DNA of 64,000 nt from Thermobifida alba (GTDB lineage Bacteria; Actinomycetota; Actinomycetes; Streptosporangiales; Streptosporangiaceae). Below the pieces are notes generated by a model that was not told the DNA's origin, did no database searches, and was given only the letters and a program-made list of their open reading frames with translations. The DNA lies in contig NZ_CP051627.1 of NCBI RefSeq assembly GCF_023208015.1, positions 496,001 to 560,000 of the forward strand, written 5' to 3'. How positions within the stretch are numbered: position 1 is the stretch's first letter; each line of letters opens with the position of its first letter. This document shows, in pieces, positions 52,937 through 61,806 of this stretch. The position numbers and the translations under genes are program-made.

Positions 52937-53248
52937 TCAGCCCACTCCGAGCGCCCGCAGGCCCGCCGTGGTCGCCGCGGCCACCACGAGCACCAGCAGG
53001 AAGGGAGCACGCAGCAGCAGGGCCACCACCGCGGCGGCCATACCGCCCAGCCGGGGCAGGTCGACGACCAGGTGGTTGCCCTCGGCCACGCTCTGCAGGG
53101 CGATGAGCGCGGCCAGCAGCGCCACCGGGACCGCCGTCGCGAAACGGCGCACCAGCGGTCGTTCCAGCAGGGCGCGCGGAGCGGCCAGGCCCGCGTACTT
53201 GAGCAGGTAGCAGCCGAGTCCGGTGACCAGGACGGCGAGCCACAGCAT
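52937..53248 (-). CDS. azlD: AzlD-like branched-chain amino acid exporter subunit
   Basis: This 103-residue protein has four hydrophobic segments, beginning MLWLAVLVTGLGCYLLKYAG, and matches AzlD. It overlaps azlC by one base (TGATG). AzlCD pairs export branched-chain amino acids and toxic analogues. A GTG directly before the ATG is an alternative start. Confidence 0.85.
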   Translation of the reverse strand: MLWLAVLVTGLGCYLLKYAGLAAPRALLERPLVRRFATAVPVALLAALIALQSVAEGNHLVVDLPRLGGMAAAVVALLLRAPFLLVLVVAAATTAGLRALGVG

Positions 53249-53970
53249 CACGCCCCGCTCCCCTCCGACCCGGTCTTCTCCCCGTCCTCGCCCAGCGCGA
53301 CCAGGGCCGCGATCGACGCCAGCAGCACCGGCACGCCCGGCGGCAGCAGCGGGGTGGCGGCCAGCGCGATCGCCGCGCCCAGCAGCGCCACGACCAGGGT
53401 GCGGCCGCCCTCTTTCAGCCGCGGCCACAGCAGGGCCAGGAAGGTCGCCGGACCCACCACGTCCAGGCCGAACGTGGTGGGGTCGCCGATGCTCTCGGTG
53501 GCGACCGCGCCGAGCAGCGTGGTGGCGTTCCACAGGACGAACAGGGTGACGAAGGTGGTGGTGAACCCCGCGCGGACGTCCGAGCGTCCGTGCTGGGCCA
53601 GCGCCACCGCGGTGGTCTCGTCGATCACCCCCTGCGCGGCGAGCGCCCGCCCGGGGCCGCGCCAGCCGAGCAGTTCGCTCAGCCGCAGCCCGTAGAGCGT
53701 GTTGCGGAAGCCGAGCAGCAGCGCGCCCACCGCCCCCGCGATGAGGTTGCCGCCGCCCGCGACCACGCCGACCAGGGCGAACTGGGAGGCCCCGGTGAAC
53801 GCCACCAGGCTGAGCACGCACGCCTGCGCCACCGACAGGCCGGAGGTGACCGCGGTGGTGCCGAAGGCGAGTCCGGAGAATCCGACGGCGAGGCCCACAC
53901 CGAATCCGTCACGGACGGGCGGCCTGCGGGCCAGGGAGGACAGACGGGGAAGCAGGGCTGGACGGTTCAC
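53248..53970 (-). CDS. azlC: AzlC-like branched-chain amino acid exporter
   Basis: This 240-residue membrane protein has the AzlC pattern: FGVGLAVGFSGLAFGTTAV, FTGASQFALVGVVAGGGN, LLGFRNTLYGLRLSEL and GVIDETTAVALA. The GTG start is preceded at seven bases by TAGGTT (53983-53978 on the minus strand), a -10-like element, so the mRNA may be leaderless. It forms an operon with azlD and is divergent from a GNAT gene. Confidence 0.88.
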   Translation of the reverse strand: MNRPALLPRLSSLARRPPVRDGFGVGLAVGFSGLAFGTTAVTSGLSVAQACVLSLVAFTGASQFALVGVVAGGGNLIAGAVGALLLGFRNTLYGLRLSELLGWRGPGRALAAQGVIDETTAVALAQHGRSDVRAGFTTTFVTLFVLWNATTLLGAVATESIGDPTTFGLDVVGPATFLALLWPRLKEGGRTLVVALLGAAIALAATPLLPPGVPVLLASIAALVALGEDGEKTGSEGSGA

Positions 53971-53977
53971 GTCAGCG

Positions 53978-54025
53978 AACCTAGCCGATCCGCTGTCCCG
54001 ATCGGGAAGCGGACCGGACTATCGT
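53978..54025. promoter_or_regulatory. Divergent promoter pair, azlC and GNAT
   Basis: TAGGTT on the minus strand (53983-53978) and TATCGT on the plus strand (54020-54025) each sit six to seven bases before a GTG start codon. Neither gene has a ribosome site at the right place. Both transcripts are predicted to be leaderless. No clear -35 elements are visible. Confidence 0.5.
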
Positions 54026-54031
54026 CGTGGC

Positions 54032-54472
54032 GTGCTGGACATCGTTGTGGCCCGGAGTGAGCGGGAGCGTGCGGCGGTCTTCGTCCTGCGGGGCGCGGTC
54101 TTCGTCGCCGAGCAGGGCGTGCCCGTCGAGGAGGAGTGGGACGAGCGCGACGCCGTGGCCGACCACTTCCTGGCACTGCGGGACGGTGTCCCGGCGGGGA
54201 CCGGGCGGCTGGTCGTCCACGGTGACGAGGGGGTGCTGGGGCGGCTGGCGGTGCTGCGCCGGTTCCGCGGGGCGGGCGTGGGGGCGGCGCTGGTGGCCGC
54301 CATCGAGGAGCGGGCCGTGCGGCGGGGGCTGGTCGCGGTGGAGCTGCACGCCCAGACCCACGCGCTGGGGTTCTACGAGCGCCTGGGGTACACCGCCTAC
54401 GGGCCGGAGTTCGAGGAGGCGGGCATCGCGCACCGGAGCATGCGCAAGGAGTTGGCGCGGCGCGGCGGGTGA
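54032..54472 (+). CDS. GNAT family N-acetyltransferase
   Basis: This 146-residue protein has the GNAT acetyl-CoA motif in LAVLRRFRGAGVGAALVAAI and the C-terminal HALGFYERLGYTAYGPEFEE. RGAVFVAEQGVPVEEEWDERD near the start is typical of the YjcF/ElaA-like group. The substrate is unknown. GTG at 54032 is six bases after a -10 match. Confidence 0.88.
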   Translation: MLDIVVARSERERAAVFVLRGAVFVAEQGVPVEEEWDERDAVADHFLALRDGVPAGTGRLVVHGDEGVLGRLAVLRRFRGAGVGAALVAAIEERAVRRGLVAVELHAQTHALGFYERLGYTAYGPEFEEAGIAHRSMRKELARRGG

Positions 54473-54623
54473 CGCGGGGCCGGGCAGCGTGGCCAAGATA
54501 ACCCGAATTTCGCTCGGTTTTCCGGCGGTCGAGGTGGCCCGTCCACTTACTGACAAGTAACATTTCGGGTGGTCGCGGCACCCCGCGCCGAGTTGATCTT
54601 CACGAAGGGCTGACGACATTCCC

Positions 54624-55286
54624 ATGACGGTCGATGCACACCCGATCGCGGAGCTGCCCAACCCGGCCGACTACGGGTTCACCGTGGTCGACCCCCACGA
54701 GCTTCCCGCCGAGCTGCTGACCCTGGTCGACCGGGTGCGCGAACTGGTCGACGCCGTCGCGCACACCGACGCCGACCCCGCCGAACTGGCCGCCGCGAGC
54801 CGCACGGTCGACGAGCTCACCGAACGCCTCGGCGCCCGGCGCCGCCCCGTCGGCGCCATGGTGCGCCAGACCTGGGAGGGCGGCCGCGTCGACTACAACA
54901 CGCTCGCCAACGTGGTGAGCGGCCCGGCCAACCCGGTCGCGCCGCTGCGGAACCTGCGCGCGACGGACGACGGCCTGTACGGCGAGGTCACCCTCGACAG
55001 CTTCTACGAGGGGCCGCCCGGATTCGTGCACGGCGGATGGGTCGCGGCCCTGCTCGACCAGGTGCTCGGCGAGGCCACCGCGGTCTTCGGCCGCGTCTGC
55101 ATGACCGGCAACCTCACCGTCGACTACCGCCGGCCCACCCCCCTCAACACCCCGCTGACCGTCTCCTCCCGCATCACCGGCGTGGAGCGCCGCAAGGTGT
55201 TCGTCTCCGGGGAGATCCGCTGCGACGGGAAGGTCACCGCCGAGGGCAGCGCGATCATGGTGCAGCTGGAGGCTCCCCCGGCGTAG
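54624..55286 (+). CDS. PaaI-type hotdog thioesterase
   Basis: This 220-residue protein has an N-terminal helical extension (LVDRVRELVDAVAHTDADPAE) and a hotdog-fold core with GFVHGGWVAALLDQVLGEA, the PaaI/YdiI active-site motif, followed by TGNLTVDYRRPTPLN. It would hydrolyse an acyl-CoA of unknown identity. The start is ATG with AAGGG upstream. Confidence 0.87.
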   Translation: MTVDAHPIAELPNPADYGFTVVDPHELPAELLTLVDRVRELVDAVAHTDADPAELAAASRTVDELTERLGARRRPVGAMVRQTWEGGRVDYNTLANVVSGPANPVAPLRNLRATDDGLYGEVTLDSFYEGPPGFVHGGWVAALLDQVLGEATAVFGRVCMTGNLTVDYRRPTPLNTPLTVSSRITGVERRKVFVSGEIRCDGKVTAEGSAIMVQLEAPPA

Positions 55287-55917
55287 CGGAGGGAGCCGCA
55301 CCGGGTCCGGTGACCGCGTAGCGCAGGATGGTGCGCAGTCGCTCCGGCGCCGTCCGCGCCGGGTTCGACAGGTAGATCTCGTGGTGCCGGCCGCAGATCC
55401 GGTAGCCGTGCGCGTCGGCGAAGGACAGCAGCCGCTCGACCGCGGGCCACTCCTGCGCGTACGGTCCGGTGTGCAGGACCTGGACGCTGGGGCCCTCGGC
55501 GAACTCCCGCAACTCGACCCGGTCCACGGCGGTGGAGGGCCTCCTGCGGGCCGCCACGGCCAGGGCGTCGGCGACCCGTCCGGCGTCCGCCTGGGGCGGC
55601 TGCATGATCATCATGGTCCAGTGCCACGCGTCCCGGTCCTCCATGGGCAGGTCGTGGCGTCCCGGGGCCCACCACAGCCCCTCCAGGGGCATGACGGGGT
55701 ACTCCACCACCGCGTCGTGCTTCAACGCGAACCGCAGCGCGTAGGAGGTCGCGTACAGCGCCTCGACGGCCCTGCGGTAGGCCGGCCCCGAGGGGTCGCC
55801 GACCCCGTCGACCGCGAGGAACCGCAGCGGGGGCACGTCCACGACCGCGGGGGCCGCGGTGGCCGAGTACAGGTTCCGGTACTGCTTCTTGAAGTCGGTC
55901 CTCGGCACGGTGGTCAA
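55255..55917 (-). CDS. GyrI-like small-molecule-binding protein
   Basis: This 220-residue protein starts TTVPRTDFKKQYRNLYSATA and contains FLAVDGVGDPSG, HDAVVEYPVMPLEGLWW and RHHEIYLSNPARTAPERLRT, as in the stand-alone GyrI-like domain family (YdeE/SbmC type). TTG at 55917 lies seven bases after AGGAGG. A GTG at 55923 overlaps the MerR stop as GTGA but is almost on top of the ribosome site. Convergent with the thioesterase gene, it overlaps that gene's 3' end by 32 bases. Paired with a MerR regulator carrying a related effector domain. Confidence 0.83.
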   Translation of the reverse strand: MTTVPRTDFKKQYRNLYSATAAPAVVDVPPLRFLAVDGVGDPSGPAYRRAVEALYATSYALRFALKHDAVVEYPVMPLEGLWWAPGRHDLPMEDRDAWHWTMMIMQPPQADAGRVADALAVAARRRPSTAVDRVELREFAEGPSVQVLHTGPYAQEWPAVERLLSFADAHGYRICGRHHEIYLSNPARTAPERLRTILRYAVTGPGAAPSATPGEPPAAP

Positions 55918-55919
55918 TG

Positions 55920-56717
55920 TCACTCCTCCTCGTGCAGTGGGACGACGATCCGGGTCCGCAGCCGGGCCGGGTCGCTCGTCGCGGGATCGTCCAGGTACGC
56001 CTCGTAGACCGTGCCGCGGGGGCGCAGCGCGCGCTCGTGGATCCAGGCGAACACCGCCTGGTAGGTCAGGGTCAGCTGTTCGTAGGGGCCGGTGTGCACC
56101 GCGGTCGCGGCGAGCCCGGGCGGCAGGTGCTCCACCCGGGTGCCGGGGACCGGGGCGGCGGTCGGCGCCTCCACCCCGGCGGCCACGGTCATCCGCTCCC
56201 GCAGGTCGACGGGGAAACACCCCCACAGCGGCGGGGTCCAGGAGAGGTCCGCCGCGGCCGACGTCACCTGGGCGACGCAGCGGCTCACGGCCGCGCCGAT
56301 CTCCTCCGGCGCGCACTCGGCCGCGCTGACGAGCAGGCGCCGGGCGGGTTCCCGGGACAGCGCGACCTCCTGGTGCAGCAGGCCGTCGCTCACCAGCCGC
56401 TCCAGCGCCTGCCAGGCCCGCCGCTGGGCCGCCATGCGCTCCTCCAGCCGGCGCTGCTCGGCGCGCAGCGCGGCCTCCCGGGCGTCCCGGTCGCTGGCGA
56501 GGACCCGGGTGATCACCGGGAGCGGGATGTCGAACCCGCGCAGCAGGGCGATGGTCATCGCGTCGCGGACCTGGTCGCGACCGTAGTACCGGTAGCCGGT
56601 GGCGGGGTCGACGTGCCGGGGCGGCAGCAGCCCCAGTTCGTCGTAGTGGCGCAGCCGCTTGACGCTCAACCGGCACAGCCGGGCGAAGGCGCCGATCGAC
56701 ATCAGCTCTTCGGACAT
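55920..56717 (-). CDS. MerR-family regulator with GyrI-like effector domain
   Basis: This 265-residue protein has a MerR winged helix (MSIGAFARLCRLSVKRLRHY, YDELGLLPPRHVDPATGYRY), a coiled-coil dimerisation helix (about 85-120) and a C-terminal GyrI-like ligand domain (VEHLPPGLAATAVHTGPYEQ), as in BltR/BmrR-type regulators. I chose ATG at 56717; the ribosome site is weak. It probably controls its operon partner and may sense cationic drugs or other hydrophobic compounds. Confidence 0.88.
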   Translation of the reverse strand: MSEELMSIGAFARLCRLSVKRLRHYDELGLLPPRHVDPATGYRYYGRDQVRDAMTIALLRGFDIPLPVITRVLASDRDAREAALRAEQRRLEERMAAQRRAWQALERLVSDGLLHQEVALSREPARRLLVSAAECAPEEIGAAVSRCVAQVTSAAADLSWTPPLWGCFPVDLRERMTVAAGVEAPTAAPVPGTRVEHLPPGLAATAVHTGPYEQLTLTYQAVFAWIHERALRPRGTVYEAYLDDPATSDPARLRTRIVVPLHEEE

Positions 56718-56898
56718 GAGGCCATCCTGCCCCCTCCCCTCGTGGGAGAGTCCAGTGCCGCGGCCCCGGGGCGCACGGCGCACCGCCGCGGCGTGTCGTG
56801 CGCCAGGGCCGACAGGGGCGGCGGGACGGCCGTTCCGGTGCGGGCCGGGGCGCGCCCGCCCCGGAGGAGAACCGCTCGTCCCGGGCGGGCGGGGGCAC

Positions 56899-56940
56899 TA
56901 GGCTCTGACCGCCGACACAGGAGGTGGGACGAAATCCCAC
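56899..56940 (+). promoter_or_regulatory. Leader of the MFS/dehydrogenase operon
   Basis: TAGGCT (56899-56904) may be a -10 element. It is followed by an inverted repeat GTGGGA-CGAAA-TCCCAC (56924-56940), which lies just inside the transcript and could be an operator or an mRNA hairpin. Confidence 0.4.
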
Positions 56941-56961
56941 GGGAGCCCCGGGTGGTGGTTG

Positions 56962-58248
56962 ATGACGCAGACAGGAGAGCGGGCGGGTGGGACCGCTCCC
57001 GCCGACTCCCGGGTCCGCGGGATCCAACGGCGGGTCCTGACCGTGCTGGTGGCCGCCCAGGCCGTCGGCGGAATCGGGGTGGGGGCCTCGCTGACGGTCG
57101 GCGGAATCGTCGCCCGGGACATCACCGGGACCGAGGCCTGGGCCGGAACGGCCACCACCATGTTCACCCTGGGGGCGGCGGTGTTCGCGCTGCCGCTGGC
57201 CGGAGCGGCGGCCCGCCGGGGCCGGCGCGTCACCCTCGGCGCGGGCTGGCTGTTCGCGGCCGGAGGCGGGGCCGTCGCCGTGGCCGGCGCGCAAGCCGGA
57301 CTGTTTTCCGTCTTCCTGCTCGGCATGGTCCTGTTCGGCGCCGGGGGAGCCGTCAACCTGCAGTCCCGGTACGCCGCCGCCGACCTGGCCGCCGACCGCA
57401 CCCGGGGCCGTGACCTGTCGGTCGTGGTGTGGGCCACCACGATCGGCTCCGTCCTCGGCCCCAACCTCACCGAACCGGGAGCGGTCGTCGCCGGATGGCT
57501 CGGCCTGCGTCCGCTGCTGGGCGTCTTCGCCATCTCCGTGGCCGCGTTCACGGTCGCGGGCCTGCTGATCCTCGCCCTGATGCGCCCCGACCCGCTGCTG
57601 ACCGCCCGCGCCCTCGCCCCTTCCCCCGCTCCCGCCGCGGCCGCGCGCGGCCCACGGTCCGGCGCGCTGGCCGCGCTGAGGGGGGCGCCGCGGGCCGTGC
57701 TGGCGCTGGTCGCGGTCGCCAGCGGGCAGGCCGTCATGATCATGGTGATGACCATGACGCCGGTGCACATGGAGCGCGGCGGGGCCGACCTCACCACCGT
57801 CGGCCTCACCATCAGCCTGCACGTCGCGGGCATGTACGCGCTGTCCCCGCTGGTGGGCTGGCTCGCCGACCGCCTCGGCCGGGTTCCCGTGCTGCTGGCC
57901 GGCCAGGGGGTCCTGCTCGCCGCCGCGGCCGTGTCCGGCCTGGCCGGCCACGGCACCGCGATGATCACCGTCGGTCTGGTCCTGCTGGGGGTGGGCTGGT
58001 CCCTCGGACTGGTCTCCGGTTCCGCGCTGCTGGCCGAGTCGCTGCCGCCCGAACGGCGTCCCGCCGTGCAAGGGCTGTCCGACCTGCTGATGAACGCGAG
58101 CGGGGCCGCCAGCGGAGCCCTCTCCGGGATTCTGCTGGCGCACCTGGGGTACGGCGGCCTCAACGCGGTCGCCGCCGCACTCACCGCCCCGGTGCTCGGG
58201 TGGGCGGTGTTCGCCCTGCTGGGCACAGTCCGGAAGGAAGCCACGTGA
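56962..58248 (+). CDS. MFS transporter
   Basis: This 428-residue protein has twelve hydrophobic segments and a large central loop near residues 200-235. The GRRVTLGAGW stretch after helix 2 and GWLADRLGRVPVLLAGQ after helix 8 are the MFS loop motifs. The ATG at 56962 follows a TTG that could also be used. It overlaps the next gene by four bases. The substrate is unknown; export of a drug or sugar acid is possible given the downstream dehydrogenase. Confidence 0.87.
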   Translation: MTQTGERAGGTAPADSRVRGIQRRVLTVLVAAQAVGGIGVGASLTVGGIVARDITGTEAWAGTATTMFTLGAAVFALPLAGAAARRGRRVTLGAGWLFAAGGGAVAVAGAQAGLFSVFLLGMVLFGAGGAVNLQSRYAAADLAADRTRGRDLSVVVWATTIGSVLGPNLTEPGAVVAGWLGLRPLLGVFAISVAAFTVAGLLILALMRPDPLLTARALAPSPAPAAAARGPRSGALAALRGAPRAVLALVAVASGQAVMIMVMTMTPVHMERGGADLTTVGLTISLHVAGMYALSPLVGWLADRLGRVPVLLAGQGVLLAAAAVSGLAGHGTAMITVGLVLLGVGWSLGLVSGSALLAESLPPERRPAVQGLSDLLMNASGAASGALSGILLAHLGYGGLNAVAAALTAPVLGWAVFALLGTVRKEAT

Positions 58249-59063
58249 CCGAACGCATCCTCCTCACCGGCGCGGGGGGCCGGATCGGCACCCTGCTGCG
58301 CCCCCGGATGACCCGCCCCGGACGTGTCCTGCGGCTGCACGACCGGCGCCCCCTCGAACCGGGCCCGGGAGTGGAGGTCGTCACCGGCGACGCCACCGAC
58401 CTGGACGCCGTGACCGAGGCGATGGACGGGGTGGACGCCGTGGTCCACCTGGCCGCCCGCAGCACCGAGGCGGCCTGGGAGGAGATCCTGCACACCAACA
58501 TCCACGGCGGCTACGTCGTGCTGGAGGCGGCCCGGCGCGCCGGGGTCACGCGACTGGTGCTGGCCAGTTCCAACCACGCCGTGGGATTCCACCCCCGTTC
58601 CGCCGGGACCGCGCCCGACTACCTGTTCCCCCGCCCCGACACCTACTACGGGGTCAGCAAGGTCACCCTGGAGGCGCTGGGCAGCCTGTACGCCGACCGC
58701 TACGGCATGGACGTCGTGTGCCTGCGCATCGGCTACTGCGGTCCGCGCCCGCTCGGCCGGCACGGCCTGGGCACCTGGCTGTCCCCCGACGACTGCGCGA
58801 ACCTGGTGGAGTCCTGCCTGAGCGCCCCCGCCCCCGGATTCCGCGTGGTGTGGGGCGTCTCCGACAACACCCGGCGCTGGTGGTCCCTGGACGAGGCCCG
58901 CTCGCTGGGGTACACGCCGCGCGACGACGCCGAGGTGTTCGCCCCCGAGTGGGAGGCCGGCGTCCCCGCCGAGGAGCTGGACCCCGAGGGCCCCACCGTC
59001 GGCGGGAACTTCTGCGGCCCCCACCTGGACGCCGACCGCCTGCGCTGTGGGGGCGGAACGTGA
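58245..59063 (+). CDS. NAD-dependent epimerase/dehydratase, uronate-dehydrogenase-like
   Basis: This 272-residue extended SDR has the TGAGGRIG nucleotide loop, DGVDAVVHLAA, SSNHAVGFHP and the catalytic YYGVSK (Tyr-x3-Lys). SSNHAVGFH together with RIGYCGPRP is characteristic of uronate dehydrogenases, which oxidise galacturonate or glucuronate to the lactone. The GTG overlaps the MFS stop as GTGA, so transport and oxidation of a sugar acid may be linked. Confidence 0.82.
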   Translation: MTERILLTGAGGRIGTLLRPRMTRPGRVLRLHDRRPLEPGPGVEVVTGDATDLDAVTEAMDGVDAVVHLAARSTEAAWEEILHTNIHGGYVVLEAARRAGVTRLVLASSNHAVGFHPRSAGTAPDYLFPRPDTYYGVSKVTLEALGSLYADRYGMDVVCLRIGYCGPRPLGRHGLGTWLSPDDCANLVESCLSAPAPGFRVVWGVSDNTRRWWSLDEARSLGYTPRDDAEVFAPEWEAGVPAEELDPEGPTVGGNFCGPHLDADRLRCGGGT

Positions 59064-59187
59064 CCGTTTGACCCTCCACCGAGTGTTTGCCGGTTTTCTC
59101 CGAGCGCGCGTGTGAGAACAGTGGGCGGTTTGGGAAGTGGCGGCCGGTAGGTGAGCACCTGACTGCTTTGCGTTCGGGGGGACTTTC

Positions 59188-60102
59188 ATGGTGGTTTCCG
59201 GTGAGCTGGGCACGGTTCCCTACACCCTGGTGGAAGGCGCGGACGGCGCAGACGAACCCGAGGAGCCGACGCAGGTCGGAGGACACCGGATCGTCGAACG
59301 GATCGGAACCGGAGGTGCCGCGGCGGTCTACGCCGCACTCGACCCCGCGGGGCGGTGGACGGCGGTCAAGGTCCTGCACCCCGCGGTCGCCGCCGACGCG
59401 GCCTGCCGGAAGCGGTTCGCCCGGGAGGTCGCCCTGCTCGGCACGGTGGCCGGCGAGTACACCGCCCCGCTGCTCGACGCCGACGTCGGTGCGGCACGGC
59501 CCTGGCTGGCCATGCACTACATCGCGGGCCCCACCGTCGGCGGCCATGTCGACGCCGAGGGGCCGCTGGCCGGGGTGGCGCTGCTGGAGTTCGCCGCCGG
59601 ACTGGCCGAGGCGATCGCGGCCGTGCACCGCGGCGGCATCGTGCACCGCGACCTCAAACCCGGCAACGTGCTGCTGGCCGGGGACGGTCCCCGGATCATC
59701 GACTTCGGCATCGCCCGCAGGTGCGACGAGGACCTCGACGCCGGCTCCGGGGAGATCCTGGGGTCTCCCGGATGGATCAGCCCCGAGCAGTTCCACGACC
59801 GCGTTCCCGGCCCCGCCGCCGACGTCTTCGCCTGGGGCGGGCTGGTCGCCTACGCCGCGACCGGGCGGCGTCCCTTCGGGGCGGGCACGCTGCGGCAGAC
59901 CGCGGCGCGGGTCCTCAACGGCGAGGCCGACCTGCACGGCACCCCCGGCCTCCTGCGCCCCTGGGTGGAGGCGGCACTGCACACCGACCCCGACCGCCGG
60001 CCCGCGTCGGCGGAGCTGGCCGAGGCGATCGGCGGACTCGCCGGCCCGCGGCGCCGGCCGCCTCAGGCGTCCAGCAGTTGGGCCTGGATCAGCTCCCGGT
60101 AG
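59188..60102 (+). CDS. Soluble Hanks-type Ser/Thr protein kinase
   Basis: This 304-residue protein is a complete kinase domain with no membrane anchor or sensor. The Gly loop is IGTGGAAAVYA (39-49), with Lys61 in AVKVLHP, HRDLKPGN at 153-160, DFG at 172-174 and SPE at 198-200. The C-terminal codons overlap the convergent ABC exporter gene by 40 bases, so the last dozen residues are antisense-coded and probably non-functional. TTGACC at 59068 could be its -35. It is next to a lasso-peptide operon; a regulatory or modifying role there is only an inference. Confidence 0.87.
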   Translation: MVVSGELGTVPYTLVEGADGADEPEEPTQVGGHRIVERIGTGGAAAVYAALDPAGRWTAVKVLHPAVAADAACRKRFAREVALLGTVAGEYTAPLLDADVGAARPWLAMHYIAGPTVGGHVDAEGPLAGVALLEFAAGLAEAIAAVHRGGIVHRDLKPGNVLLAGDGPRIIDFGIARRCDEDLDAGSGEILGSPGWISPEQFHDRVPGPAADVFAWGGLVAYAATGRRPFGAGTLRQTAARVLNGEADLHGTPGLLRPWVEAALHTDPDRRPASAELAEAIGGLAGPRRRPPQASSSWAWISSR

Positions 60103-61799
60103 AGGTCGTCGCAGCGCAGCAGGTCGGCGTGGCGGCCCACCGCCCGGACCCGGCCGCCCTCGACGACCGCGATCTGGTCGGCGTCGACCACCGTCGACAG
60201 CCGGTGCGCAATGACCATGACCGTGGTGGTCCGCGCGACGTCGGCGATCACCTCGCGCAGCGCCGTCTCGTTGGCCGCGTCCAACTGCGAGGTGGCCTCG
60301 TCCAGCAGCAGCAGGCGGGGACGGCGCAGCAGGGCCCGGGCGACCGCCACCCGCTGGCGCTCGCCTCCCGACAGGGTGGTCCCGCGGTGGCCGACCTCGG
60401 TGTCCAGCCCGTCGGGCAGCCGCTCCACCAGGGCGGTCAGCCGGGTCAGCGCCACGACGCGGCGCACCTCCGCCTCGTCGGCGTCGGGAGCGGCGTAGCA
60501 GAGGTTGTCGCGCAGGGTGCCCGAGAGGATGGGGGCGTCCTGCTCCACGTAGCCGATCATGGACCGCAGGTGCGCCAGCGGCAGGTCACGCACGTCGACG
60601 CCGTCGAGCGAGACCGTGCCCTCCGCGGGGTCGTAGAACCGTTCCACCAGGGAGAACAGTGTGGTCTTGCCCGCACCGGAGGGGCCGACCAGCGCGGTCA
60701 GCCCTCCGGCGGGCACGTCCAGCGTCACGTCCCGCAGCACCGGGGGCGCGTCGTCGCGGTAGCGGAACGACACCCCGGTGAAGGACACCGACGCCGGAGC
60801 GGGAGCTTGGGCGCCGCGCCGGGGGGCCGCTCCGCGCCGCTCCACCGGCAGCCGCTCCACCTCGTCGATGCGGCGCATCGCGGCCAGCCCGCTCTGCAGT
60901 CCGCTGACGCCCTGCGCCAACTGCACGACGAAGCCGGTCAGCCGCATCAGGTAGAGCAGGAACGCGATCAGTCCGGAGACGTCGAGCGCGCCCGTGGCCA
61001 CACGGGCACCGCCCACGCCCAGCACCACCAGGAACGCCGCCTGGGAGGTCACGACCCCGGCGACGTGGGTGGCCGCCGTCCACGCGGCGGCGCGCACCCC
61101 GTCGCGCCAGGCGCGCCGCACCGCGGCCCGGGCCGAGACGGTCTCGCGCTGCTCGGCCCCGCTGGCCTTGAGCGTGCGGAACGCGCCCAGGGAGCGTTCC
61201 AGGAGCGCGCCGACCTCGCCCACCGCCCGCTGGGAGCGTTCGTTGGCCCGGCGGATCGGCGGCATCAGCAGCACCGAGCCCGCGCCGATCACCGCGATCA
61301 CCGCCAGGCAGACCAGCAGCAGCGGCAGGTCGATCCAGGCCATCAGCACGATCGAGCCGACCGCCACGAGCAGGGCGCTGCCGGAGTCGACCAGCGCCTG
61401 GCCGGCGGCCGACCGGATGTGGGCGGTGTCGGAGGTGACCCGGGACAGCAGGTCGCCGGGCTTGAGCCGGTCCAGTTCGGGGACGCGTAGCAGCAGGATG
61501 TGGGAGACCAGGCGGTCGCGGGCCGCGGCGACCATGCTCTCGGCGGTGCGCTGCAGCACGTAGGAGCTCAGCCCGGCGACCAGCGCCCCGCCGACCACCA
61601 GGGCGGTGAGCAGGGCCAGCAGCCCGCCCAGCGGGGAGCCGTCGGCGAGCGCGTCCACGACGGCCATGGCGGCCAGGGGCTCGGCGAGTGTGCCGACGCC
61701 GCCGAGCAGGCCCAGCAGCGCGCCGCAGCCGACGGCCCTGCGGTGCGGCCACAGGTGCGCGGCCAGCAGCCGCAGGGAACGGGGAGGGGAGGAGGACAC
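60063..61799 (-). CDS. ABC exporter (lasso peptide export/immunity, D protein)
   Basis: This 578-residue half-transporter has an N-terminal six-helix membrane domain (about 1-310). The ATPase has Walker A VGPSGAGKTT, a Q-loop in YVEQDAPI, signature LSGGERQ and Walker B LLLLDEATS, then the H-loop VIAHRLSTV. It is the last gene of the lasso operon, seven bases after the leader peptidase. Exporters in this position release the mature lasso peptide and give self-protection. Confidence 0.9.
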   Translation of the reverse strand: MSSSPPRSLRLLAAHLWPHRRAVGCGALLGLLGGVGTLAEPLAAMAVVDALADGSPLGGLLALLTALVVGGALVAGLSSYVLQRTAESMVAAARDRLVSHILLLRVPELDRLKPGDLLSRVTSDTAHIRSAAGQALVDSGSALLVAVGSIVLMAWIDLPLLLVCLAVIAVIGAGSVLLMPPIRRANERSQRAVGEVGALLERSLGAFRTLKASGAEQRETVSARAAVRRAWRDGVRAAAWTAATHVAGVVTSQAAFLVVLGVGGARVATGALDVSGLIAFLLYLMRLTGFVVQLAQGVSGLQSGLAAMRRIDEVERLPVERRGAAPRRGAQAPAPASVSFTGVSFRYRDDAPPVLRDVTLDVPAGGLTALVGPSGAGKTTLFSLVERFYDPAEGTVSLDGVDVRDLPLAHLRSMIGYVEQDAPILSGTLRDNLCYAAPDADEAEVRRVVALTRLTALVERLPDGLDTEVGHRGTTLSGGERQRVAVARALLRRPRLLLLDEATSQLDAANETALREVIADVARTTTVMVIAHRLSTVVDADQIAVVEGGRVRAVGRHADLLRCDDLYRELIQAQLLDA

Positions 61800-61806
61800 G
61801 GCGGGG

